Shown one piece after another: positions 1 to 10,961 of a DNA stretch of 64,000 nucleotides. Each line of letters opens with the position of its first letter. Position 1 is the stretch's first letter. Position numbers and translations under genes: made by a program. The DNA is from Climacium dendroides. Lineage: Eukaryota; Streptophyta; Bryopsida; Hypnales; Climaciaceae. Under the pieces are notes generated by a model that saw only the letters and a program-made list of their open reading frames with translations, did not search any database and had not been told where the DNA came from. The stretch is from the NCBI GenBank assembly GCA_950106755.1, contig CATNNA010000003.1:124001-188000 (forward strand). The letters are read 5' to 3'.

Positions 1-62
1 ATTAAGTTTTTCCATGAATCCTAATTATTTTGAACAATTGCAACTTGTGTGTTATGTTTTTG

Positions 63-78
63 GACATGCTTGCACGTC
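63..78. other. Imperfect 7-bp dyad around CpG, present in each monomer
   Basis: GACATGC, a TT spacer, then GCACGTC. Six of seven positions are self-complementary; the odd one is the C of the conserved CpG (75-76). It overlaps by one base the next dyad (78-102). Recurs in nearly every monomer. Two copies (32,740-32,755 and 35,963-35,978) carry T at that position and so have a perfect dyad. Function unknown; could be chance. Confidence 0.6.
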
Positions 79-102
79 AAACCGATATAATTTATTGGTT
101 TG
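78..102. other. Conserved 10-bp inverted repeat with 5-nt loop
   Basis: CAAACCGATA, a TAATT loop, then TATTGGTTTG. Nine of ten positions pair as Watson-Crick and the tenth is a G-T wobble. This perfect form occurs in monomers with GG at 97-98; in the GCTTT (201-bp) class one pair is lost, and in the 203-bp class the outer end is bulged. The left arm is essentially invariant across the window while the right arm is the array's main site of variation. Short dyads are recurrent in centromeric satellites and have been proposed to favour cruciforms or bind proteins; here that is inference only. Confidence 0.7.
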
Positions 103-140
103 GGTTTTATTAAATACAGCATGATTTCTAGAGTATTTGT

Positions 141-158
141 TTTGAAATCCATTTCAAA
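141..158. other. Conserved perfect 8-bp inverted repeat, 2-nt spacer
   Basis: TTTGAAAT, CC, then ATTTCAAA: a perfect 18-bp dyad repeated in almost every monomer. It is broken in one class where C155 becomes T (seen for example near 12,480, 14,098, 15,308, 27,192, 30,415, 32,628, 37,870, 49,151), and that T is always followed by the AAG allele at 161-163. A palindromic site with a 2-bp spacer has the shape expected for a homodimeric DNA-binding protein, but no known motif is recognised. Confidence 0.75.
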
Positions 159-404
159 TGTCAAAGACAGTGTAGGAAAGCAATAGGCTGGTTTGTCTTA
201 AAATTAAGTTTTTCCATGAATCCTAATTATTTTGAACAATTGCAACTTGTGTGTTACGTTTTTGGACATGCTTGCACGTCAAACCGATATAATTTATTGG
301 TTTGGGTTTTATTAAATACAGCATGATTTCTAGAGTATTTGTTTTGAAATCCATTTCAAATGTCAAAGACAGTGTAGGAAAGCAATAGGCTGGTTTGTCT
401 TAAA

Positions 405-607
405 ATTAAGTTTTTCCATGAATTCTAATTATTTTGAACAATTGCAACTTGTGTGTTACGTTTTTGGACATGCTTGCACGTCAAACCGATATAATTTATT
501 GGTTTTGGGTTTTATTAAATACAGCATGATTTCTAGAGTATTTGTTTTGAAATCCATTTCAAATGTCAAAGACAGTGTAGGAAAGCAATAGGCTGGTTTG
601 TCTTAAA
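405..607 (+). repeat. Example of the 203-bp monomer form
   Basis: This copy has one extra T in the G/T-rich segment (GGTTTTGGG in place of GGTTTGGG), giving 203 bp. The form is common from 1 to 15 kb (for example starts near 405, 810, 6872, 8284) and rare afterwards, with late exceptions near 24,920, 27,130, 32,770, 42,240 and 59,160. The extra T introduces a bulge next to the right arm of the 78-102 dyad. In this length class the plus frame starting at the ATG at monomer 14 stays open for about 57 codons, purely because of the extra base; I do not regard it as a gene. Confidence 0.9.
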
Positions 608-1012
608 GTTAAGTTTTTCCATGAATCCTAATTATTTTGATCAATTGCAACTTGTGTGTTATGTTTTTGGACATGCTTGCACGTCAAACCGATATAATTT
701 ATTGGTTTGGGTTTTATTAAATACAGCATGATTTCTAGAGTATTTGTTTTGAAATCCATTTCAAATGTCAAAGACAGTGTAGGAAAGCAATAGGCTGGTT
801 TGTCTTAAAGTTAAGTTTTTCCATGAATCCTAATTATTTTGAACAATTGCAACTTGTGTGTTACGTTTTTGGACATGCTTGCACGTCAAACCGATATAAT
901 TTATTGGTTTTGGGTTTTATTAAATACAGCATGATTTCTAGAGTATTTGTTTTGAAATCCATTTCAAATGTCAAAGACAGTGTAGGAAAGCAATAGGCTG
1001 GTTTGTCTTAAA

Positions 1013-1213
1013 GTTAAGTTTTTCCATGAATCCTAATTATTTTGAACAATTGCAACTTGTGTGTTACGTTTTTGGTCATGCTTGCACGTCAAACCGATAT
1101 AATTTATTGCTTTGGTTTTATTAAATACAGCATGATTTCTAGAGTATTTGTTTTGAAATCCATTTCAAATGTCAAAGACAGTGTAGGAAAGCAATAGGCT
1201 GGTTTGTCTTAAA
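1013..1213 (+). repeat. Example of the 201-bp monomer form
   Basis: This copy carries GCTTTGG in place of GGTTTGGG, one base shorter, giving 201 bp. The 201-bp class is a minority at the left edge and becomes the commonest form from about 15 kb onward. The G-to-C change at monomer 98 removes one base pair from the 78-102 dyad. This particular copy also has a private T (GGTCATG for GGACATG at about 1,075), not seen in its partner about 2,832 bp downstream. Confidence 0.9.
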
Positions 1214-4200
1214 GTTAAGTTTTTCCATGAATTCTAATTATTTTGATCAATTGCAACTTGTGTGTTATGTTTTTGGACATGCTTGCACGTCAAACCGATA
1301 TAATTTATTGGTTTGGGTTTCATTAAATACAGCATGATTTTTAGAATATTTGTTTTGAAATCCATTTCAAATGTCAAAGACAGTGTAGGAAAGCAATAGG
1401 CTGGTTTGTCTTAAAATTAAGTTTTTCCATGAATTCTAATTATTTTGATCAATTGCAACTTGTGTGTTATGTTTTTGGACATGCTTGCACGTCAAACCGA
1501 TATAATTTATTGGTTTGGGTTTCATTAAATACAGCATGATTTTTAGAATATTTGTTTTGAAATCCATTTCAAATGTCAAAGACAGTGTAGGAAAGCAATA
1601 GGCTGGTTTGTCTTAAAATTAAGTTTTTCCATGAATCCTAATTATTATGAACAATTGCAACTTGTGTGTTACGTTTTTGGACATGCTTGCACGTCAAACC
1701 GATATAATTTATTGGTTTCGGGTTTTATTAAATACAGCATGATTTCTAGAGTATTTGTTTTGAAATCCATTTCAAATGTCAAAGACAGTGTAGGAAAGCA
1801 ATAGGCTGGTTTGTCTTAAAGTTAAGTTTTTCCATGAATTCTAATTATTTTGATCAATTGCAACTTGTGTGTTATGTTTTTGGACATGCTTGCACGTCAA
1901 ACCGATATAATTTATTGGTTTGGGTTTCATTAAATACAGCATGATTTTTAGAATATTTGTTTTGAAATCCATTTCAAATGTCAAAGACAGTGTAGGAAAG
2001 CAATAGGCTGGTTTGTCTTAAAATTAAGTTTTTCCATGAATCCTAATTATTTTGAACAATTGCAACTTGTGTGTTACGTTTTTGGACATGCTTGCACGTC
2101 AAACCGATATAATTTATTGGTTTGGGTTTTATTAAATACAGCATGATTTCTAGAGTATTTGTTTTGAAATCCATTTCAAATGAAGAAGACAGTGTAGGAA
2201 AGCAATAGGCTGGTTTGTCTTAAAATTAAGTTTTTCCATGAATTCTAATTATTTTGATCAATTGCAACTTGTGTGTTATGTTTTTGGACATGCTTGCACG
2301 TCAAACCGATATAATTTATTGGTTTGGGTTTCATTAAATACAGCATGATTTTTAGAATATTTGTTTTGAAATCCATTTCAAATGTCAAAGACAGTGTAGG
2401 AAAGCAATAGGCTGGTTTGTCTTAAAATTAAGTTTTTCCATGAATCCTAATTATTATGAACAATTGCAACTTGTGTGTTACGTTTTTGGACATGCTTGCA
2501 CGTCAAACCGATATAATTTATTGGTTTTGGGTTTTATTAAATACAGCATGATTTCTAGAGTATTTGTTTTGAAATCCATTTCAAATGTCAAAGACAGTGT
2601 AGGAAAGCAATAGGCTGGTTTGTCTTAGAGTTAAGTTTTTCCATGAATCCTAATTATTTTGAACAATTGCAACTTGTGTGTTACGTTTTTGGACATGCTT
2701 GCACGTCAAACCGATATAATTTATTGCTTTGGTTTTATTAAATACAGCATGATTTCTAGAGTATTTGTTTTGAAATCCATTTCAAATGTCAAAGACAGTG
2801 TAGGAAAGCAATAGGCTGGTTTGTCTTAAAATTAAGTTTTTCCATGAATCCTAATTATTTTGAACAATTGCAACTTGTGTGTTACGTTTTTGGACATGCT
2901 TGCACGTCAAACCGATATAATTTATTGGTTTGGGTTTTATTAAATACAGCATGATTTCTAGAGTATTTGTTTTGAAATCCATTTCAAATGTCAAAGACAG
3001 TGTAGGAAAGCAATAGGCTGGTTTGTCTTAAAATTAAGTTTTTCCATGAATCCTAATTATTTTGAACAATTGCAACTTGTGTGTTATGTTTTTGGACATG
3101 CTTGCACGTCAAACCGATATAATTTATTGGTTTGGGTTTTATTAAATACAGCATGATTTCTAGAGTATTTGTTTTGAAATCCATTTCAAATGTCAAAGAC
3201 AGTGTAGGAAAGCAATAGGCTGGTTTGTCTTAAAATTAAGTTTTTCCATGAATTCTAATTATTTTGAACAATTGCAACTTGTGTGTTACGTTTTTGGACA
3301 TGCTTGCACGTCAAACCGATATAATTTATTGGTTTTGGGTTTTATTAAATACAGCATGATTTCTAGAGTATTTGTTTTGAAATCCATTTCAAATGTCAAA
3401 GACAGTGTAGGAAAGCAATAGGCTGGTTTGTCTTAAAGTTAAGTTTTTCCATGAATCCTAATTATTTTGATCAATTGCAACTTGTGTGTTATGTTTTTGG
3501 ACATGCTTGCACGTCAAACCGATATAATTTATTGGTTTGGGTTTTATTAAATACAGCATGATTTCTAGAGTATTTGTTTTGAAATCCATTTCAAATGTCA
3601 AAGACAGTGTAGGAAAGCAATAGGCTGGTTTGTCTTAAAGTTAAGTTTTTCCATGAATCCTAATTATTTTGAACAATTGCAACTTGTGTGTTACGTTTTT
3701 GGACATGCTTGCACGTCAAACCGATATAATTTATTGGTTTTGGGTTTTATTAAATACAGCATGATTTCTAGAGTATTTGTTTTGAAATCCATTTCAAATG
3801 TCAAAGACAGTGTAGGAAAGCAATAGGCTGGTTTGTCTTAAAGTTAAGTTTTTCCATGAATCCTAATTATTTTGAACAATTGCAACTTGTGTGTTACGTT
3901 TTTGGACATGCTTGCACGTCAAACCGATATAATTTATTGCTTTGGTTTTATTAAATACAGCATGATTTCTAGAGTATTTGTTTTGAAATCCATTTCAAAT
4001 GTCAAAGACAGTGTAGGAAAGCAATAGGCTGGTTTGTCTTAAAGTTAAGTTTTTCCATGAATTCTAATTATTTTGATCAATTGCAACTTGTGTGTTATGT
4101 TTTTGGACATGCTTGCACGTCAAACCGATATAATTTATTGGTTTGGGTTTCATTAAATACAGCATGATTTTTAGAATATTTGTTTTGAAATCCATTTCAA

Positions 4201-7200
4201 ATGTCAAAGACAGTGTAGGAAAGCAATAGGCTGGTTTGTCTTAAAATTAAGTTTTTCCATGAATCCTAATTATTTTGAACAATTGCAACTTGTGTGTTAC
4301 GTTTTTGGACATGCTTGCACGTCAAACCGATATAATTTATTGGTTTGGGTTTTATTAAATACAGCATGATTTCTAGAGTATTTGTTTTGAAATCCATTTC
4401 AAATGTCAAAGACAGTGTAGGAAAGCAATAGGCTGGTTTGTCTTAAAATTAAGTTTTTCTATGAATTCTAATTATTTTGATCAATTGCAACTTGTGTGTT
4501 ATGTTTTTGGACATGCTTGCACGTCAAACCGATATAATTTATTGGTTTGGGTTTCATTAAATACAGCATGATTTTTAGAATATTTGTTTTGAAATCCATT
4601 TCAAATGTCAAAGACAGTGTAGGAAAGCAATAGGCTGGTTTGTCTTAAAATTAAGTTTTTCCATGAATCCTAATTATTTTGAACAATTGCAACTTGTGTG
4701 TTACGTTTTTGGACATGCTTGCACGTCAAACCGATATAATTTATTGGTTTTGGGTTTTATTAAATACAGCATGATTTCTAGAGTATTTGTTTTGAAATCC
4801 ATTTCAAATGTCAAAGACAGTGTAGGAAAGCAATAGGCTGGTTTGTCTTAAAGTTAAGTTTTTCCATGAATCCTAATTATTTTGAACAATTGCAACTTGT
4901 GTGTTACGTTTTTGGACATGCTTGCACGTCAAACCGATATAATTTATTGCTTTGGTTTTATTAAATACAGCATGATTTCTAGAGTATTTGTTTTGAAATC
5001 CATTTCAAATGTCAAAGACAGTGTAGGAAAGCAATAGGCTGGTTTGTCTTAAAGTTAAGTTTTTCCATGAATTCTAATTATTTTGATCAATTGCAACTTG
5101 TGTGTTATGTTTTTGGACATGCTTGCACGTCAAACCGATATAATTTATTGGTTTGGGTTTCATTAAATACAGCATGATTTTTAGAATATTTGTTTTGAAA
5201 TCCATTTCAAATGTCAAAGACAGTGTAGGAAAGCAATAGGCTGGTTTGTCTTAAAATTAAGTTTTTCCATGAATCCTAATTATTTTGAACAATTGCAACT
5301 TGTGTGTTACGTTTTTGGACATGCTTGCACGTCAAACCGATATAATTTATTGGTTTGGGTTTTATTAAATACAGCATGATTTCTAGAGTATTTGTTTTGA
5401 AATCCATTTCAAATGAAGAAGACAGTGTAGGAAAGCAATAGGCTGGTTTGTCTTAAAATTAAGTTTTTCCATGAATTCTAATTATTTTGATCAATTGCAA
5501 CTTGTGTGTTATGTTTTTGGACATGCTTGCACGTCAAACCGATATAATTTATTGGTTTGGGTTTCATTAAATACAGCATGATTTTTAGAATATTTGTTTT
5601 GAAATCCATTTCAAATGTCAAAGACAGTGTAGGAAAGCAATAGGCTGGTTTGTCTTAAAATTAAGTTTTTCCATGAATCCTAATTATTTTGAACAATTGC
5701 AACTTGTGTGTTACGTTTTTGGACATGCTTGCACGTCAAACCGATATAATTTATTGGTTTGGGTTTTATTAAATACAGCATGATTTCTAGAGTATTTGTT
5801 TTGAAATCCATTTCAAATGTCAAAGACAGTGTAGGAAAGCAATAGGCTGGTTTGTCTTAAAATTAAGTTTTTCCATGAATCCTAATTATTTTGAACAATT
5901 GCAACTTGTGTGTTACGTTTTTGGACATGCTTGCACGTCAAACCGATATAATTTATTGCTTTGGTTTTATTAAATACAGCATGATTTCTAGAGTATTTGT
6001 TTTGAAATCCATTTCAAATGTCAAAGACAGTGTAGGAAAGCAATAGGCTGGTTTGTCTTAAAGTTAAGTTTTTCCATGAATTCTAATTATTTTGATCAAT
6101 TGCAACTTGTGTGTTATGTTTTTGGACATGCTTGCACGTCAAACCGATATAATTTATTGGTTTGGGTTTCATTAAATACAGCATGATTTTTAGAATATTT
6201 GTTTTGAAATCCATTTCAAATGTCAAAGACAGTGTAGGAAAGCAATAGGCTGGTTTGTCTTAAAATTAAGTTTTTCCATGAATCCTAATTATTATGAACA
6301 ATTGCAACTTGTGTGTTACGTTTTTGGACATGCTTGCACGTCAAACCGATATAATTTATTGGTTTTGGGTTTTATTAAATACAGCATGATTTCTAGAGTA
6401 TTTGTTTTGAAATCCATTTCAAATGTCAAAGACAGTGTAGGAAAGCAATAGGCTGGTTTGTCTTAAAGTTAAGTTTTTCCATGAATCCTAATTATTTTGA
6501 ACAATTGCAACTTGTGTGTTACGTTTTTGGACATGCTTGCACGTCAAACCGATATAATTTATTGGTTTGGTTTTATTAAATACAGCATGATTTCTAGAGT
6601 ATTTGTTTTGAAATCCATTTCAAATGTCAAAGACAGTGTAGGAAAGCAATAGGCTGGTTTGTCTTAAAATTAAGTTTTTCCATGAATCCTAATTATTTTG
6701 AACAATTGCAACTTGTGTGTTACGTTTTTGGACATGCTTGCACGTCAAACCGATATAATTTATTGCTTTGGTTTTATTAAATACAGCATGATTTCTAGAG
6801 TATTTGTTTTGAAATCCATTTCAAATGTCATAGACAATGGAGGAAAGCAATAGGCTGGTTTGTCTTAAAGTTAAGTTTTTCCATGAATCCTAATTATTTT
6901 GAACAATTGCAACTTGTGTGTTACGTTTTTGGACATGCTTGCACGTCAAACCGATATAATTTATTGGTTTTGGGTTTTATTAAATACAGCATGATTTCTA
7001 GAGTATTTGTTTTGAAATCCATTTCAAATGTCAAAGACAGTGTAGGAAAGCAATAGGCTGGTTTGTCTTAAAATTAAGTTTTTCCATGAATCCTAATTAT
7101 TTTGAACAATTGCAACTTGTGTGTTACGTTTTTGGACATGCTTGCACGTCAAACCGATATAATTTATTGCTTTGGTTTTATTAAATACAGCATGATTTCT

Positions 7201-7678
7201 AGAGTATTTGTTTTGAAATCCATTTCAAATGTCAAAGACAGTGTAGGAAAGCAATAGGCTGGTTTGTCTTAAAATTAAGTTTTTCCATGAATCCTAATTA
7301 TTTTGAACAATTGCAACTTGTGTGTTACGTTTTTGGACATGCTTGCACGTCAAACCGATATAATTTATTGCTTTGGTTTTATTAAATACAGCATGATTTC
7401 TAGAGTATTTGTTTTGAAATCCATTTCAAATGTCAAAGACAGTGTAGGAAAGCAATAGGCTGGTTTGTCTTAAAGTTAAGTTTTTCCATGAATTCTAATT
7501 ATTTTGATCAATTGCAACTTGTGTGTTATGTTTTTGGACATGCTTGCACGTCAAACCGATATAATTTATTGGTTTGGGTTTCATTAAATACAGCATGATT
7601 TTTAGAATATTTGTTTTGAAATCCATTTCAAATGTCAAAGACAGTGTAGGAAAGCAATAGGCTGGTTTGTCTTAAAAT
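1214..7678. repeat. Zone-restricted monomer type with G133A
   Basis: Monomers combining T20, T34 (GATC), GTTTCATT, T128 and A133 (TTTAGAATAT) start near 1,214, 1,416, 1,821, 2,225, 4,046, 4,450, 5,056, 5,460, 6,065 and 7,477 and are not seen to the right of about 7.7 kb. Later GATC-type monomers share T128 but have G133 and mostly GCGTTTC. The five changes travel together, so this is a local lineage that spread only within the left part of the window. It often alternates with a C20/A34 monomer, giving an incipient dimer at about 404 bp. Confidence 0.8.
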
Positions 7679-8583
7679 TAAGTTTTTCCATGAATCCTAA
7701 TTATTATGAACAATTGCAACTTGTGTGTTACGTTTTTGGACATGCTTGCACGTCAAACCGATATAATTTATTGGTTTTGGGTTTTATTAAATACAGCATG
7801 ATTTCTAGAGTATTTGTTTTGAAATCCATTTCAAATGTCAAAGACAGTGTAGGAAAGCAATAGGCTGGTTTGTCTTAAAGTTAAGTTTTTCCATGAATCC
7901 TAATTATTTTGAACAATTGCAACTTGTGTGTTACGTTTTTGGACATGCTTGCACGTCAAACCGATATAATTTATTGGTTTGGTTTTATTAAATACAGCAT
8001 GATTTCTAGAGTATTTGTTTTGAAATCCATTTCAAATGTCAAAGACAGTGTAGGAAAGCAATAGGCTGGTTTGTCTTAAAATTAAGTTTTTCCATGAATC
8101 CTAATTATTTTGAACAATTGCAACTTGTGTGTTACGTTTTTGGACATGCTTGCACGTCAAACCGATATAATTTATTGCTTTGGTTTTATTAAATACAGCA
8201 TGATTTCTAGAGTATTTGTTTTGAAATCCATTTCAAATGTCATAGACAATGGAGGAAAGCAATAGGCTGGTTTGTCTTAAAGTTAAGTTTTTCCATGAAT
8301 CCTAATTATTTTGAACAATTGCAACTTGTGTGTTACGTTTTTGGACATGCTTGCACGTCAAACCGATATAATTTATTGGTTTTGGGTTTTATTAAATACA
8401 GCATGATTTCTAGAGTATTTGTTTTGAAATCCATTTCAAATGTCAAAGACAGTGTAGGAAAGCAATAGGCTGGTTTGTCTTAAAATTAAGTTTTTCCATG
8501 AATCCTAATTATTTTGAACAATTGCAACTTGTGTGTTACGTTTTTGGACATGCTTGCACGTCAAACCGATATAATTTATTGGT
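5862..8583. repeat. 7-monomer tandem pair, 1,412 bp
   Basis: Monomer order repeats at an offset of 1,412 bp: 5,862 onward matches 7,274 onward. Private markers confirm it. ATTATGAAC occurs near 6,292 and 7,704. The string TAGACAATGG (an otherwise unseen variant of 163-175) starts at 6,831 and 8,243. GGTTTGGTTTTATT, a rare 201-bp form that keeps G98, occurs in the next-to-last shared monomer of each. Similarity of order ends near 8,580, where the second copy has a 203-bp monomer with the private CTACAG. Confidence 0.85.
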
Positions 8584-8687
8584 TTTGGGTTTTATTAAAT
8601 ACAGCATGATTTCTACAGTATTTGTTTTGAAATCCATTTCAAATGTCAAAGACAGTGTAGGAAAGCAATAGGCTGGTTTGTCTTAAA

Positions 8688-10959
8688 GTTAAGTTTTTCC
8701 ATGAATTCTAATTATTTTGATGAATTGCAGCTTGTGTGTTATGTTTTTGGACATGCTTGCACGTCAAACCGATATAATTTATTGGTTTGGGTTTTATTAA
8801 ATACAGCATGATTTCTAGAGTATTTGTTTTGAAATCCATTTCAAATGTCAAAGACAGTGTAGGAAAGCAATAGGCTGGTTTGTCTTAAAGTTAAGTTTTT
8901 CCATGAATCCTAATTATTTTGATCAATTGCAACTTGTGTGTTATGTTTTTGGACATGCTTGCACGTCAAACCGATATAATTTATTGGTTTGGGTTTTATT
9001 AAATACAGCATGATTTCTAGAGTATTTGTTTTGAAATCCATTTCAAATGAAGAAGACAGTGTAGGAAAGCAATAGGCTGGTTTGTCTTAAAGTTAAGTTT
9101 TTCCATGAATCCTAATTATTTTGAACAATTGCAACTTGTGTGTTACGTTTTTGGACATGCTTGCACGTCAAACCGATATAATTTATTGCTTTGGTTTTAT
9201 TAAATACAGCATGATTTCTAGAGTATTTGTTTTGAAATCCATTTCAAATGTCAAAGACAGTGTAGGAAAGCAATAGGCTGGTTTGTCTTAAAGTTAAGTT
9301 TTTCCATGAATTCTAATTATTTTGATGAATTGCAACTTGTGTGTTATGTTTTTGGACATGCTTGCACGTCAAACCGATATAGTTTATTGGTTTGGGTTTT
9401 ATTAAATACAGCATGATTTCTAGAGTATTTGTTTTGAAATCCATTTCAAATGTCAAAGACAGTGTAGGAAAGCAATAGGCTGGTTTGTCTTAAAGTTAAG
9501 TTTTTCCATGAATCCTAATTATTTTGATCAATTGCAACTTGTGTGTTATGTTTTTGGACATGCTTGCACGTCAAACCGATATAATTTATTGGTTTGGGTT
9601 TCATTAAATACAGCATGATTTTTAGAGTATTTGTTTTGAAATCCATTTCAAATGTCAAAGACAGTGTAGGAAAGCAATAGGCTGGTTTGTCTTAAAATTA
9701 AGTTTTTCCATGAATCCTAATTATTTTGAACAATTGCAACTTGTGTGTTACGTTTTTGGACATGCTTGCACGTCAAACCGATATAATTTATTGGTTTGGG
9801 TTTTATTAAATACAGCATGATTTCTAGAGTATTTGTTTTGAAATCCATTTCAAATGTCATAGACAGTGTAGGAAAGCAATAGGCTGGTTTGTCTTAAAGT
9901 TAAGTTTTTCCATGAATTCTAATTATTTTGATGAATTGCAGCTTGTGTGTTATGTTTTTGGACATGCTTGCACGTCAAACCGATATAATTTATTGGTTTG
10001 GGTTTTATTAAATACAGCATGATTTCTAGAGTATTTGTTTTGAAATCCATTTCAAATGTCAAAGACAGTGTAGGAAAGCAATAGGCTGGTTTGTCTTAAA
10101 GTTAAGTTTTTCCATGAATCCTAATTATTTTGATCAATTGCAACTTGTGTGTTATGTTTTTGGACATGCTTGCACGTCAAACCGATATAATTTATTGGTT
10201 TGGGTTTTATTAAATACAGCATGATTTCTAGAGTATTTGTTTTGAAATCCATTTCAAATGAAGAAGACAGTGTAGGAAAGCAATAGGCTGGTTTGTCTTA
10301 AAGTTAAGTTTTTCCATGAATCCTAATTATTTTGAACAATTGCAACTTGTGTGTTACGTTTTTGGACATGCTTGCACGTCAAACCGATATAATTTATTGC
10401 TTTGGTTTTATTAAATACAGCATGATTTCTAGAGTATTTGTTTTGAAATCCATTTCAAATGTCAAAGACAGTGTAGGAAAGCAATAGGCTGGTTTGTCTT
10501 AAAGTTAAGTTTTTCCATGAATTCTAATTATTTTGATGAATTGCAACTTGTGTGTTATGTTTTTGGACATGCTTGCACGTCAAACCGATATAGTTTATTG
10601 GTTTGGGTTTTATTAAATACAGCATGATTTCTAGAGTATTTGTTTTGAAATCCATTTCAAATGTCAAAGACAGTGTAGGAAAGCAATAGGCTGGTTTGTC
10701 TTAAAGTTAAGTTTTTCCATGAATCCTAATTATTTTGATCAATTGCAACTTGTGTGTTATGTTTTTGGACATGCTTGCACGTCAAACCGATATAATTTAT
10801 TGGTTTGGGTTTCATTAAATACAGCATGATTTTTAGAGTATTTGTTTTGAAATCCATTTCAAATGTCAAAGACAGTGTAGGAAAGCAATAGGCTGGTTTG
10901 TCTTAAAATTAAGTTTTTCCATGAATCCTAATTATTTTGAACAATTGCAACTTGTGTGT
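8688..10959. repeat. 6-monomer tandem pair, 1,211 bp
   Basis: Units starting at 8,688 and 9,899 share the rare GATGAATTGCAG at 8,719 and 9,930. They also share GATGAATTGCAAC with GATATAGTTT (the A-to-G changed base inside the dyad loop region, string beginning 9,381 and 10,592). Both markers give an offset of 1,211 bp. The order diverges in the sixth monomer, where position 55 is C near 9,750 and T near 10,960. Confidence 0.87.
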
Positions 10960-10961
10960 TA

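Larger units (their letters stand above)
1..202 (+). repeat. Reference monomer (202-bp form)
   Basis: I use this first copy as the coordinate frame; phase is arbitrary. Landmarks in order: T5 tract 7-11; diagnostic C/T at 20 (T gives GAATTC); A/T at 34 (T gives TGATCA); CAATTG palindrome 35-40; T/C at 55; T5 tract 57-61; imperfect dyad 63-78; CpG at 75-76 and 83-84; dyad 78-102; length-variable G/T stretch 97-106; T/C at 108; XbaI hexamer TCTAGA 127-132, lost when 128 is T; dyad 141-158; block 161-163 TCA or AAG; variable 172-175; variable 191-193. The copy contains 62 G+C bases. Monomer length is close to a nucleosome repeat length, as in many centromeric satellites; that is a family-level analogy, not evidence of function. 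Confidence 0.95.
1..5861. repeat. Left zone: mixed monomers with 14-mer offset
   Basis: This zone mixes 201-, 202- and 203-bp forms. A run of five monomers (405-1,415) has the same order of types as 3,237-4,247, an offset of 2,832 bp (14 monomers): EcoRI-type 203-bp, GATC-type 202-bp, 203-bp, 201-bp, then the GATC type with TTTAGAATAT. Beyond 4,247 the order diverges. Most copies carry TCA at 161-163, with only two AAG copies (about 2,180 and 5,414). Position 55 is often C, giving a third CpG. No gene or unique sequence lies here. Confidence 0.8.

Noticed and set aside
72..80. CACGTC as a plant bZIP-type regulatory site
   Set aside because: A six-base match repeated with the satellite carries no regulatory evidence, and the host is not known to be a plant.
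88..120. TATA-like and AATAAA-like elements suggesting a transcription unit in each monomer
   Set aside because: Such strings are expected by chance at about 69% AT, and no gene or RNA structure goes with them.
7..143. Helically phased T-tracts causing DNA curvature
   Set aside because: Tracts centred near 9, 29.5 and 59 are close to whole helical turns apart, but those at 106.5 and 141.5 break the phase, so the evidence is too weak.
1..202. Minus-strand open frame of nearly one monomer in 202-bp copies
   Set aside because: Closed by a stop in the 201-bp class and by stops at each monomer end; an accident of AT-rich repeat sequence.
418..591. Plus-strand open frame of about 57 codons starting at the ATG at monomer 14 in 203-bp copies
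   Set aside because: It exists only because of one extra T, is stopped early in the 201- and 202-bp classes, repeats with the satellite, and has no sign of coding constraint.
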